From CAYJPV01 sp964396055 (GTDB lineage: Bacteria > Acidobacteriota > Vicinamibacteria > Vicinamibacterales > JAKQTR01), in NCBI GenBank assembly GCA_964396055.1, contig CAYNDV010000067.1, positions 1-23,699 of the forward strand: DNA of 23,699 nt. The letters run 5' to 3'. The translations under genes were made by a program, and so were the position numbers. Under the pieces are notes generated by a model. It was not told the DNA's origin, did not search any database, and was given only the letters and a program-made list of their open reading frames with translations. This document shows, piece by piece, positions 7,870 through 14,333 of the stretch (position 1 is its first letter; each line of letters starts with the position of its first letter).

Positions 7870-8721
7870 TCAGGCGATCTTCGCGCCGTAGGCCGCCGTC
7901 ACGTCCTTCAGGCCCCACATCGTCTGGAGGCAGACCCGCGAGAAGCCCTGGAAGTTGAGTTTCAGGCGCGCCTGGCACCGCTCGTCGACCCGCATGTTGA
8001 GGCCTTCCGCCCCGAGACCGGCACCGATGGCCTTGGCGACGAGATTGGCCATCACCACGGCATCCAGCGTCGGCGTGGAGTCGGTCAGCGGCGTCTCGTG
8101 ATGCCGGGCGATCGCCTCCTGGATCTCGGCGGGGAACCCCCAGTGCCTGGCGATGGCGCCGCCCACCTCCGCGTGGTCGCAGCCCAGCAGTTCGCGCTCG
8201 GCTTCGACAAACGTGATGCCTCGCTGGTCGCGCACGCCGAGGATTCCGGAGAGATCGGCTTGCATGTAGCGGACCATGATCAGTTTGCCCACGTCGTGCA
8301 CGAGGCCGGCCACGGCAGCCGACTCCTCGATCCCCGCCCGCGGGCACTCGGCAGCCAGGGCCCGCACGGCCAGCGACGCGGCCGTCGCATGGCGCCACAG
8401 GTCGTCTTCGCTGAGGCTGTAGAGCGGCGCGTCGGCCGAGACCTTCTTGACGTGGTCGCCCATCACGATGTTGATGATGCGGCTCTTGCCCAGGCGGCCC
8501 ACGGCCTCGCGAATCGACTCGGTCCTCGACCAGCCGCCGAACGCCGCCGAGTTGGCCACGCGCAGCAGGCTCGCCACCACGGCGTGGTCGAACTGGACGA
8601 TTTCGCCGATCTGGTACGCGCCGATGTTCTCGTCGTGCAGCGCCTTGACCAGGCGCTGCAGCGTCATGGGCAGCGGTTCGAGACGCTGGACGCCTTCGAG
8701 GACGTGTGCCGGTATCGCCAT
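7870..8721 (-). CDS. HDOD-domain signalling protein
   Basis: HDOD proteins (PF08668) are HD-fold proteins that act in bacterial signalling, often with cyclic-di-GMP or chemotaxis circuits. I choose ATG at 8721 (283 aa; MAIPAHVLEG), preceded by GGGAG. An in-frame GTG at 8769 would add 16 residues rich in Gly, Ser and Pro that look non-conserved. The HDOD core spans about residues 10-210: LEPLPMTLQRL, IVQFDHAVVASLLRVANSA, AVGRLGKSRIINIVMG, then AGLVHDVGKLIM with an intact His-Asp pair (142-143), and DHAEVGGAIARHWGFP. No second output domain (EAL, GGDEF, kinase) is visible, so this is a stand-alone HDOD protein. It lies downstream of mqnD on the same strand, but a strong hairpin between them suggests separate transcription. 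The target is unknown. Confidence 0.88.
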   Translation of the reverse strand: MAIPAHVLEGVQRLEPLPMTLQRLVKALHDENIGAYQIGEIVQFDHAVVASLLRVANSAAFGGWSRTESIREAVGRLGKSRIINIVMGDHVKKVSADAPLYSLSEDDLWRHATAASLAVRALAAECPRAGIEESAAVAGLVHDVGKLIMVRYMQADLSGILGVRDQRGITFVEAERELLGCDHAEVGGAIARHWGFPAEIQEAIARHHETPLTDSTPTLDAVVMANLVAKAIGAGLGAEGLNMRVDERCQARLKLNFQGFSRVCLQTMWGLKDVTAAYGAKIA

Positions 8722-8795
8722 GGGCGGACTCCCGGGGGCGCGGACCCCCTCGCCTGAAGAGTCGGCCACGGCGCGGGATTCTTTAACGGACCGGT

Positions 8796-8834
8796 TCAGC
8801 AGGCCCGGTCGGGAAACCCGGTCTGGAGACCGGG
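8796..8834. repeat. REP-like palindromic element / possible mqnD terminator
   Basis: CCCGGTC (8817-8823), TGGA, GACCGGG (8828-8834) is a perfect hairpin, preceded by a second CCCGGTCGGG copy with a small stem of its own. It begins 2 nt after the mqnD stop in the direction of mqnD transcription. It has the look of dispersed extragenic palindromes and could stop or stabilise the mqnD transcript. No T-run is present. Confidence 0.5.
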
Positions 8835-8835
8835 A

Positions 8836-9663
8836 CTACTGGGCGAATTCGAGCGGAACCCGCGTCGGAATGATGCCCTTGTCGTGCGCCTCGTCCAGGA
8901 ACAAGCCGACGGCTCGCCGGCTGGCGTCGGAGTAGCCCAGCGTCAGATGGTTGACGTACATGCCCACGAACCGGTCGGCTCGCGCGCGGTCGAGGCCCCG
9001 GCCGAACTGCAGCGCATAGTCCAGGGCCGCCTCGCGGTGGTCCAGGGCGTACTTGATGCTCGCGTGCAGCATGCGGCTGACGAACCGGATCAGATCCGGC
9101 CCCAGGTCGCGCCGGATGACGTTGCCACCCAGCGGCAGGGGCAGGCCGCCCGTGCGCCCGGCCCACCACTCGCCCAGATCCACGACTTTCCGCAACCCTT
9201 CGTCCTGGTAGGTCAACTGGCCCTCGTGAATCAACAGGCCGGCCGCCACGTCGCCGCGCCGCACCGCCTCCTGAATCTCATCGAAGGGCATCACGACCGT
9301 CTGCAGGGCCGGATCGTAGAGCTTGAGCGCCAGGTACGCCGAGGTCAACAACCCCGGCACCGCCACCGTGACACCGTCCAGCGACGCGGGCGCGTCCTGC
9401 TTCACCACCACGAGAGGCCCGTAGTTCTCACCCATGCTGGCCCCGTGGGGCAGCAGCATGTACTTCTCGTGCAGGTAGGCGAAGGCGTGGAACGACACCG
9501 CCGTCACCTCGTAGCGCCCCTCGAAGGCCGCTCGGTTCAGGCTTTCGATATCCGACAGCACGTGCCCGACGTCCAGCCCTCCCGTGTCCACCTGGCCGCT
9601 CGCCAGGCCGTAGAACATGAACGCGTCGTCGGAATCAGGGCTGTGGGCAACGGTGATGCGCAT
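8836..9663 (-). CDS. mqnD: 1,4-dihydroxy-6-naphthoate synthase MqnD
   Basis: MqnD converts cyclic dehypoxanthine futalosine to 1,4-dihydroxy-6-naphthoate, a late step before prenylation in futalosine-type menaquinone synthesis. The protein is 275 aa, a normal length, with a periplasmic-binding-protein-like fold but no signal peptide. Diagnostic segments are the N-terminal AHSPDSDDAFMFYGL, VSFHAFAYL, MGENYGPLVV, and LLIHEGQLTY followed by VVDLGEWW and GLPLPLGGN. The last group separates MqnD from the related MqnA. ATG at 9663 has no Shine-Dalgarno; a TACACT hexamer ends 6 nt before it, so a leaderless transcript is plausible. mqnE is at the left edge of the window, separated by the B12 operon. 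Confidence 0.9.
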   Translation of the reverse strand: MRITVAHSPDSDDAFMFYGLASGQVDTGGLDVGHVLSDIESLNRAAFEGRYEVTAVSFHAFAYLHEKYMLLPHGASMGENYGPLVVVKQDAPASLDGVTVAVPGLLTSAYLALKLYDPALQTVVMPFDEIQEAVRRGDVAAGLLIHEGQLTYQDEGLRKVVDLGEWWAGRTGGLPLPLGGNVIRRDLGPDLIRFVSRMLHASIKYALDHREAALDYALQFGRGLDRARADRFVGMYVNHLTLGYSDASRRAVGLFLDEAHDKGIIPTRVPLEFAQ

Positions 9664-9669
9664 GGGGGA

Positions 9670-9675
9670 AGTGTA
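9670..9675 (-). promoter_or_regulatory. Putative -10 (TACACT) giving a leaderless mqnD transcript
   Basis: On the minus strand TACACT is followed by six bases (five of them C) and then the mqnD ATG. Transcription from it would begin at or within a base or two of the start codon. The -35 position for a 17-bp spacer (9693-9698) lies on the edge of the TCTAGCC array, as at the B12 operon. Confidence 0.4.
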
Positions 9676-9693
9676 CTAGGGGCTGGGGTCAGG

Positions 9694-9727
9694 GGCTAGA
9701 GGCTAGAGGCTAGAGGCTAGAGGCTAG
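9694..9727 (-). repeat. Tandem heptamer array (TCTAGCC on the minus strand), 4 units plus partial
   Basis: The plus strand reads GGCTAGA four times from 9694 to 9721, followed by a partial unit. Read toward mqnD this is TCTAGCC, the same unit and orientation as the array ahead of the B12 operon at 1078-1133. Confidence 0.95.
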
Positions 9728-9740
9728 GGCGTTGTTCCAT

Positions 9741-9795
9741 GTTCAAGGTTCAAGGTTCAAGGTCTACGCCCAACCTGGAACCTGGAACCTGGAAC
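9741..9795. repeat. Two opposed heptamer arrays forming a long imperfect hairpin
   Basis: Three copies of GTTCAAG (9741-9761) face three copies of CCTGGAA (9774-9794) across a 9-nt loop. The 23-nt arms 9741-9763 and 9773-9795 are complementary except for one mismatch per heptamer, that is three mismatches spaced exactly 7 nt apart. It lies just after the stop codon of the secreted-protein gene (9800-10276) and upstream of mqnD, so it could act as a terminator or RNA-stabilising stem. Confidence 0.85.
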
Positions 9796-9799
9796 TTGG

Positions 9800-10276
9800 T
9801 CACTTGACGACGAGATCAGGGTACTTCTTGCGCAGTTCGTCCAGTTCCTTCTGCCGTGCCTCCTCGGCCCTGCGCTTCTTCACCTGGTTCGCCTGCCACT
9901 GGACCAGCTTGGCGATCCCCATGATGGCCAGGGAACTGATGGGCACCGCGGGGGCCTTGAACTCGGGCTTCGTGAAGACCTGGTCGACCATTTCCCAGTG
10001 GGTCGGCGGGCCGCCAGGTACGGGACCCGCGCGGAGTTCCTCAGGGGTGAAGAGCTGGATCTGCGGTGCCCAGCCGATCACTTCCACGTAGTAATCCAGC
10101 TTGAGCGGTGCGATGGCCGGCGACGGGGGACGCTCCCCGAGTTCGCGCTTGATGCGGTCGAACGACACGCCGAGCGCCTCCACCGGCGGCGGCTTCGCAG
10201 GGTCCTGCGCCGCCAGGCCGGCGAGCGGCTGGAAACCCATCAGCAACGCGAGCGACACCGCCACGGTCCGGCGCAT
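9800..10276 (-). CDS. Secreted or periplasmic protein of unknown function
   Basis: I do not recognise the family. The 158-aa product begins with a clear signal peptide (MRRTVAVSLALLMGFQPLAGLAAQ, a positive start, a hydrophobic core and an AxA-type site), so it should be exported. The middle (about 30-110) is Pro-rich with DRIKRELGERPPSP, KLDYYVEVIGWAPQIQLF and THWEMVDQVF. The last 40 residues (KLVQWQANQVKKRRAEEARQ onward) are highly charged and probably a helix or short coiled coil. Codon use matches the neighbours. It is isolated: 136 nt of repeats separate it from mqnD, and hairpin and heptamer sequences separate it from iscX. Length, signal peptide and GC-typical third positions support a real gene. 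Confidence 0.75.
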   Translation of the reverse strand: MRRTVAVSLALLMGFQPLAGLAAQDPAKPPPVEALGVSFDRIKRELGERPPSPAIAPLKLDYYVEVIGWAPQIQLFTPEELRAGPVPGGPPTHWEMVDQVFTKPEFKAPAVPISSLAIMGIAKLVQWQANQVKKRRAEEARQKELDELRKKYPDLVVK

Positions 10277-10363
10277 ACGGATTTTGACGTCGGATCCCCC
10301 CCGGGGGCCGGTAATCGAGTGCTCCTGGATGAGGAGATCTTCTGAGCCCGCCTGCGTCGAGCC

Positions 10364-10385
10364 GCGTCCGGCTGAAGCCGGACGC
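10364..10385. repeat. Perfect 9-bp hairpin with TGAA tetraloop (REP-like)
   Basis: GCGTCCGGC (10364-10372), TGAA, GCCGGACGC (10377-10385) form a perfect stem-loop in the spacer between iscX and the secreted-protein gene. It could end the isc operon transcript, though no T-run follows. Its compact symmetric form resembles an extragenic palindrome. Confidence 0.5.
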
Positions 10386-10403
10386 CACGACGAGGAACCC
10401 CGA

Positions 10404-10459
10404 GCCTCCAGCTTCCAGCCTCCAGCCTCCAGCCTCCAGCCTCTAGCCTCTAGCCTCTA
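10404..10459 (-). repeat. Tandem heptamer array (GCCTCCA then GCCTCTA on plus strand), 8 units
   Basis: Eight contiguous 7-bp units run from 10404 to 10459: four GCCTCCA copies and one GCTTCCA variant, then three GCCTCTA copies. The array runs into the end of iscX, whose TAG stop (10459-10457) is supplied by the last repeat unit. Confidence 0.95.
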
Positions 10460-10660
10460 GCCCCTGTCTTTGTACTCTTCGTACCACGCCATCTGGATGG
10501 CCTCGAGCTTGGGCTCGTTCGACGTGTGCGGGTCGTCGGCGAACCCCTCGAGTTCCATCACGCGCTGGCGCAGATCGGTGAACCGCACCGTCAGGGGATC
10601 CACCCCCGGGAACTTGTCGCACAGGGCGATGCCGATGTCCTCGGAATCGGTCCACTTCAC
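10457..10660 (-). CDS. iscX: IscX, small Fe-S assembly accessory protein
   Basis: IscX (YfhJ) is a small acidic protein that binds IscS and iron and tunes cluster assembly. The 67-aa product from GTG at 10660 aligns along its length with the family: KWTDSEDIGIAL, FPGVDPLTVRFTDL, ELEGFADDP, SNEPKLEAIQMAWYEEY. The GTG overlaps the TGA of the ferredoxin gene (GTGA junction), so the two are translationally coupled. A longer in-frame reading would only overlap ferredoxin. The stop codon lies inside a tandem heptamer array, suggesting the array borders or has eroded the original 3' end. It is the last gene of the isc operon. Confidence 0.93.
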   Translation of the reverse strand: MKWTDSEDIGIALCDKFPGVDPLTVRFTDLRQRVMELEGFADDPHTSNEPKLEAIQMAWYEEYKDRG

Positions 10661-11064
10661 GACCGCACCCCCTCCGTCTTCTGCCTGCGTTCGGCCTTGC
10701 CGAGCTGGATCGCGCCGCCCTCCTGGACGTAGTTGCGCGTGTACATCGGGATCTCCACCACGACGTCGCCGCGGACCACCGACTGGCATCCCAGCCGCGA
10801 CCGGGGCGTGACATCCCACGCCGTATCGAGCCGGTCGGCCTCGTCATCGGCCATCTCGCTGAGCGATGAGGCGCCCTCCTTCACGATCACGTGGCACGTC
10901 GTGCAGGCGCAACTGCCTCCGCACGCGTGCTCGAGGGGAATGTCGTAGTGCTTGGCGATATCGAGCAACGATCCCGGCAGGCCGTGATGCGAGTACGGCA
11001 GCGTGGCGAGATCGACGTCAATGGTCTGCGGTTCGTCATCGACGATAAAAGTGACTTTCGGCAT
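10657..11064 (-). CDS. fdx: ISC-type [2Fe-2S] ferredoxin
   Basis: Supplies electrons for cluster assembly on IscU. Cluster ligands are Cys48, Cys54 and Cys57 in the segment HACGGSCACTTC, plus Cys93 in SRLGCQ; Cys52 is an extra cysteine also seen in proteobacterial Fdx. ATG at 11064 gives 135 aa, longer than the roughly 111 aa of enterobacterial Fdx. An N-terminal loop (LATLPYSHHGLPG) and a C-terminal tail account for the difference. The tail after IQLGKA reads ERRQKTEGVRS; ERRQKTE closely matches what the TTCTGTC array at 11161-11216 encodes when read on the minus strand (D-R-R-Q-K-T-E). The gene is separated from hscA by 163 nt of tandem arrays but is in the order expected for isc operons. 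Confidence 0.95.
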   Translation of the reverse strand: MPKVTFIVDDEPQTIDVDLATLPYSHHGLPGSLLDIAKHYDIPLEHACGGSCACTTCHVIVKEGASSLSEMADDEADRLDTAWDVTPRSRLGCQSVVRGDVVVEIPMYTRNYVQEGGAIQLGKAERRQKTEGVRS

Positions 11065-11111
11065 CGTGCTCTCTTCTGCTTGCTGCTGGCCGTTGGGCCG
11101 CCAGGCTGCCA

Positions 11112-11151
11112 GGCCGTTAGGCCGTTGGGCCGTTGGGCCGTTGGGCCGTCA
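11112..11151 (-). repeat. Tandem octamer array (GGCCGTTG type), 5 units
   Basis: Five 8-bp units: GGCCGTTA, three GGCCGTTG and GGCCGTCA, with more degenerate relatives upstream to about 11089. It lies in the hscA-fdx spacer. The unit resembles the GGCCATTC/GGCCGTTC octamer before uraA (shared GGCCRTT). Confidence 0.92.
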
Positions 11152-11160
11152 GGCCTTGAC

Positions 11161-11216
<56 letters not shown>

Positions 11217-11227
11217 CGCTGTCGCCC

Positions 11228-13096
11228 CTACCGCCCCAGCCGCTGCACGTCGTCGGCGGTGCGGCCCGCGAGGGCAGCCTGGACGGTCCGGTTCATCATG
11301 ACTTCCGCCAGGTGGCGTGTGGCCTCGTTCAGGGCCGACGTCGCCGCCTGGACGCGTGCGCGGTCGTCGCCCCCGATGGCGCGTTTCAGGTCCGCGAGAG
11401 CCGCGTCGATGGTGTGCAGTTCGGCGGCCGTCAGGTCGTCGGTGGCGATCGCCGCGAAGTCCGGCCGGCGCAGGATTTTCTCCGTGGCCCCGAGAATCGT
11501 CTCGGCCTCGTTGCGGGCTTCGATGAGCAGGCGCGCGTCCACGTCCTCCTGCGCGTGCTCGAACGACTCGAGCAGCATCCGTTCCACTTCCTCGTCGGTG
11601 AGGCCGTAGGACGGCTTCACGTCGATCGACTGCTCGATGCCGGTCCGCAGTTCGTGGGCCGACACGCTGAGGATGCCGTTGGCGTCGATCCGGAACCGCA
11701 CCTGGATGCGTGGCAGGCCGGCGGGCATCGGCGGGATGCCGCGCAGCTTGAAGCGGCCGAGCGATCGGTTGTCGCCCACCATCTCGCGTTCGCCCTGCAG
11801 GATGTGGATGTCGACCGCCGTCTGGTTGTCGACGAACGTGGTGAACATCTCGCCGCCGCTCGCCGGGATAGTCGAATTGCGCAGGATGATCTTCGACATG
11901 ACCCCGCCCATCGTTTCGATGCCGAGCGAGAGCGGCGTCACGTCGAGCAGCAGCATCTCGCGTCGGCCGCTCACGAGGATGTCGGCCTGGACGGCCGCGC
12001 CGAGGGCCACCACTTCGTCCGGATTGAGATCGGTATGGGGGACGCGGCCGAAGAGCCGCTCCACCTCGCGGCGCACCAGCGGGATCCGGGTCGAGCCGCC
12101 GACCAGCACCACGTCGTCCACGTCGCGGGCGTCCAGGCCGGCGTCCTCGAGCGCGCGCCGGCACGGCCCGAGGGTCCGCTCGACGATCGGGGCCATCATC
12201 GCCTCGAAGCCCGCCCGCGTGATCGGTCTCGCGTAGCCGTCGGGACGCCCGGGGAAGGGATCGACGCGCAGGACGGTGGCCTCCTGGTCGGAGAGATCCC
12301 ACTTCGCCTGGATGACGGCTTTGCGGATCGTCTGGACGGCCTCGGGCGACGCCGCCGGGTCGACGCCGAGTTCGGCGGCCACCTGCCGGGTCAGCACCTG
12401 GTCGATGTCGTCGCCCCCGAGGTGGGTGTCGCCGTTGGTCGACAACACCTGGAACACGCCGTCCTCGAGCTTGAGGATGGAGATGTCGAAGGTGCCGCCC
12501 CCCAGGTCGTACACGGCCACGACGCCCGTCTTCCGGCGATCCAGGCCGTAGGCCAGGCACGCGGCGGTGGGCTCGTTGATGATCCGCAGCACCTCCAGGC
12601 CCGCCAGCCGGCCCGCGTCGCGCGTCGCCGTGCGCTGGGCGTCGTTGAAGTACGCCGGCACCGTGATGACGGCGCGGTCCACCTCGGGATCGAAGTCGCC
12701 CTCGCGGCGGAAGAGACTCTCGGCGCGGCGCTTCAGCTCGCGGAGGATGAACCCGGAAATCTCGGGTGGCGTCAGCGTGCGGCCGCCCAGGCGCACGTGC
12801 ACCACGCCGCCGGCCTCGCCCTCGACCCCGAACGGGAACCAGCGCGACTCCTCCTGGACGTCCTCGATGCCCCTGCCCATGAACCGCTTCACCGAGTACA
12901 CCGTCCGGCTCGCGTCCGAGATCAGCCGCCGCTGGGCTTCCCGCCCGACGAACACGGTGCCCTGCGCGTCCACCGAGACGATCGACGGCAGCAGCCGATC
13001 GCCGGACTCGTCTGCGATGACCTGCGGCGTCCCGTCCAGGACGTGAGCCACGAGGCTGTTGGTCGTGCCGAGATCGATGCCGACCACCTTGCTCAT
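11228..13096 (-). CDS. hscA: Hsp70-type chaperone HscA for Fe-S cluster transfer
   Basis: HscA binds the LPPVK motif of IscU and, with HscB, drives cluster release using ATP. ATG at 13096 overlaps the hscB stop in an ATGA junction, giving 622 aa, normal for HscA (about 616 in E. coli). The N-terminal ATPase domain shows GIDLGTTNSLVA, VITVPAYFNDAQR, INEPTAACLAYGL and YDLGGGTFDISIL. The substrate-binding domain follows from about residue 380 with LLLDVTPLSLGIETMGG, and a helical lid closes the protein. ETMGGVMSKII is closer to the HscA than the DnaK pattern, and operon position settles it. Paired with iscU (LPPVK present) and hscB, it completes the chaperone arm of the system. Confidence 0.94.
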   Translation of the reverse strand: MSKVVGIDLGTTNSLVAHVLDGTPQVIADESGDRLLPSIVSVDAQGTVFVGREAQRRLISDASRTVYSVKRFMGRGIEDVQEESRWFPFGVEGEAGGVVHVRLGGRTLTPPEISGFILRELKRRAESLFRREGDFDPEVDRAVITVPAYFNDAQRTATRDAGRLAGLEVLRIINEPTAACLAYGLDRRKTGVVAVYDLGGGTFDISILKLEDGVFQVLSTNGDTHLGGDDIDQVLTRQVAAELGVDPAASPEAVQTIRKAVIQAKWDLSDQEATVLRVDPFPGRPDGYARPITRAGFEAMMAPIVERTLGPCRRALEDAGLDARDVDDVVLVGGSTRIPLVRREVERLFGRVPHTDLNPDEVVALGAAVQADILVSGRREMLLLDVTPLSLGIETMGGVMSKIILRNSTIPASGGEMFTTFVDNQTAVDIHILQGEREMVGDNRSLGRFKLRGIPPMPAGLPRIQVRFRIDANGILSVSAHELRTGIEQSIDVKPSYGLTDEEVERMLLESFEHAQEDVDARLLIEARNEAETILGATEKILRRPDFAAIATDDLTAAELHTIDAALADLKRAIGGDDRARVQAATSALNEATRHLAEVMMNRTVQAALAGRTADDVQRLGR

Positions 13097-13800
13097 CGCG
13101 CGCCTCCGTCGGCCGCCTGCTCCCGGCGGACCGTGGCGAGCAGGTTCGTCAGGTACGTGCGCTCCAGCAGGATCGTCCGCAGGGCATCGAGCGTCTCGCG
13201 GCGGCCCGTGGCGTCGCCGGCCGCCAGCCGGCTGTCGTGCTGCGCCATCAGCTCCCGCAGGTCGCCATCGTGGCGATCGAGGTTGGCCTCGATGGGCTCC
13301 CGGGCCGCGTCGAGGCGGGCCGCCACGTCGGCGGCGGGGGCGCCCTCGGCGCGCATCTCCTGGATGGCCTCGAGTTCCTCGTTGAGGGCGAAGACCTCCT
13401 CGAGGAGCCCTGGCGGCACCTGGGCCGACGCCTCCCGCGATTCTTTCGGGGCGTAGCCCTCCAGCTTCAACAGGTACTCCAGCCGGGCCACCGGGTCGCG
13501 CAGCGTGCGGTAGGCGTCGTTGAGGTACGCCGACCGCTCGAGGCTGGCCAGCCGCTCCGTGGTCGTCGCGTTGCAGTAGAAGTCCGGGTGGAACTGGCGG
13601 CTCATCTGGCGGAACCGCTGCTCCAGGTCCTTCAGGTCGACGCTCAGCGCGCGGGCGAGGCCGAAGTACGCGAAGAAGTCCCCGTGTCGGCCCAGCGTGA
13701 GAATCTTGTCGCAGCGCGGGCAGAAGTGTACGTCGACGGGGGCCCCCGTGCCGCAGTGCTTGCACTGCTGGATGGTCAGAGCGGGAGAATCAGGCAACAT
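13093..13800 (-). CDS. hscB: J-domain co-chaperone HscB with an N-terminal zinc-finger-like motif
   Basis: Delivers IscU to HscA and stimulates its ATPase. The 235-aa product has a J domain with the essential HPD at 71-73 (QFHPDFY) and an HscB-type C-terminal helical domain (LLEEVFALNEELEAIQEM). It is longer than the E. coli protein (171 aa) because of an N-terminal module with CKHC (13-16) and CPRC (27-30), a CxxC-x10-CxxC arrangement that should bind one zinc. A comparable cysteine module is known in human HSC20 and in some bacterial homologues. The ATG at 13800 lacks an obvious Shine-Dalgarno. The gene follows iscA after 180 nt containing two hairpins and overlaps hscA by 4 nt. Confidence 0.93.
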   Translation of the reverse strand: MLPDSPALTIQQCKHCGTGAPVDVHFCPRCDKILTLGRHGDFFAYFGLARALSVDLKDLEQRFRQMSRQFHPDFYCNATTTERLASLERSAYLNDAYRTLRDPVARLEYLLKLEGYAPKESREASAQVPPGLLEEVFALNEELEAIQEMRAEGAPAADVAARLDAAREPIEANLDRHDGDLRELMAQHDSRLAAGDATGRRETLDALRTILLERTYLTNLLATVRREQAADGGAR

Positions 13801-13852
13801 GGTCGTTCGTGGAAGGCGGACCGCTGGGGCGCCCAGGGCCGCAAACGGGTGG

Positions 13853-13877
13853 GCCCCGCCGGAACGCCCGGCGGGGC
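13853..13877. terminator. Strong 10-bp hairpin in the iscA-hscB spacer
   Basis: GCCCCGCCGG (13853-13862), a 5-nt loop and CCGGCGGGGC (13868-13877) form a perfect GC-rich stem. It stands between the upstream iscRSUA genes and the downstream hscBA-fdx-iscX genes. No T-run follows on the minus strand, so attenuation, RNA processing or RNA stabilisation are all possible. Confidence 0.45.
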
Positions 13878-13939
13878 TTCCCCTGTGCCCGGACCGGCTT
13901 GGGGGCCATGGTGGAGTCCGGACCGGACACCCGCTCGAC

Positions 13940-13959
13940 GCCGGCTCACACCAGCCGGC
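13940..13959. terminator. 7-bp hairpin 21 nt after iscA
   Basis: GCCGGCT (13940-13946), a 6-nt loop and AGCCGGC (13953-13959) form a perfect stem just downstream of the iscA stop in the transcribed direction. With the stronger hairpin at 13853-13877 it makes a double stem-loop in the only large gap of the isc operon apart from the repeat-filled hscA-fdx gap. Confidence 0.4.
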
Positions 13960-13980
13960 AACGTCTCCGAATCCCGCCCG

Positions 13981-14307
13981 TCACACCGTGAACGAGCTGC
14001 CGCAGCCGCAGCTGGCCTTGGCGTTGGGATTGACGAAGTGGAGGCCCTTGCCCATGAGCGCCGAATCGTATTCGAGCGAGGTGCCGGCCAGGTAGATCAG
14101 GCTCTTCTTGTCGACGAACACCTTCACGCCGCCGGGGCCCTCGACGATCTGGTCGCCCAGCCGCGACTCGTGCTCCCAGCTGAAGGTGTAACTGAGGCCC
14201 GAACACCCGCCGCCCTTCACGCCCACGCGCAGGCCGCCGTCCGCGATGCCCTGCTTGGTCATCAGCTTCCGGATGTGCGCGGCGGCGCCCTCACTGATCT
14301 GAATCAT
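13981..14307 (-). CDS. iscA: A-type Fe-S carrier protein IscA
   Basis: IscA receives clusters or iron from the IscU scaffold and passes them to target proteins. ATG at 14307 has GGAG 9 nt upstream and gives 108 aa, the usual length. The three conserved cysteines are present: Cys35 in GGGCSGLSY, and Cys100 and Cys102 in the C-terminal SCGCGSSF motif. The region NPNAKASCGCGSSF is diagnostic for the HesB/IscA family. The gene begins 26 nt after iscU. The following 180-nt gap before hscB holds two hairpins. ErpA is the alternative family member, but the position in the operon favours IscA. Confidence 0.94.
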   Translation of the reverse strand: MIQISEGAAAHIRKLMTKQGIADGGLRVGVKGGGCSGLSYTFSWEHESRLGDQIVEGPGGVKVFVDKKSLIYLAGTSLEYDSALMGKGLHFVNPNAKASCGCGSSFTV

Positions 14308-14333
14308 GATCCTGCTCCACGGGGGCTCGTGGT

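Noticed and set aside
13908..13930. Palindrome-like GTCCGGACCGGAC as an operator
   Set aside because: Short GC-rich near-palindrome expected by chance at this composition; no promoter features around it.
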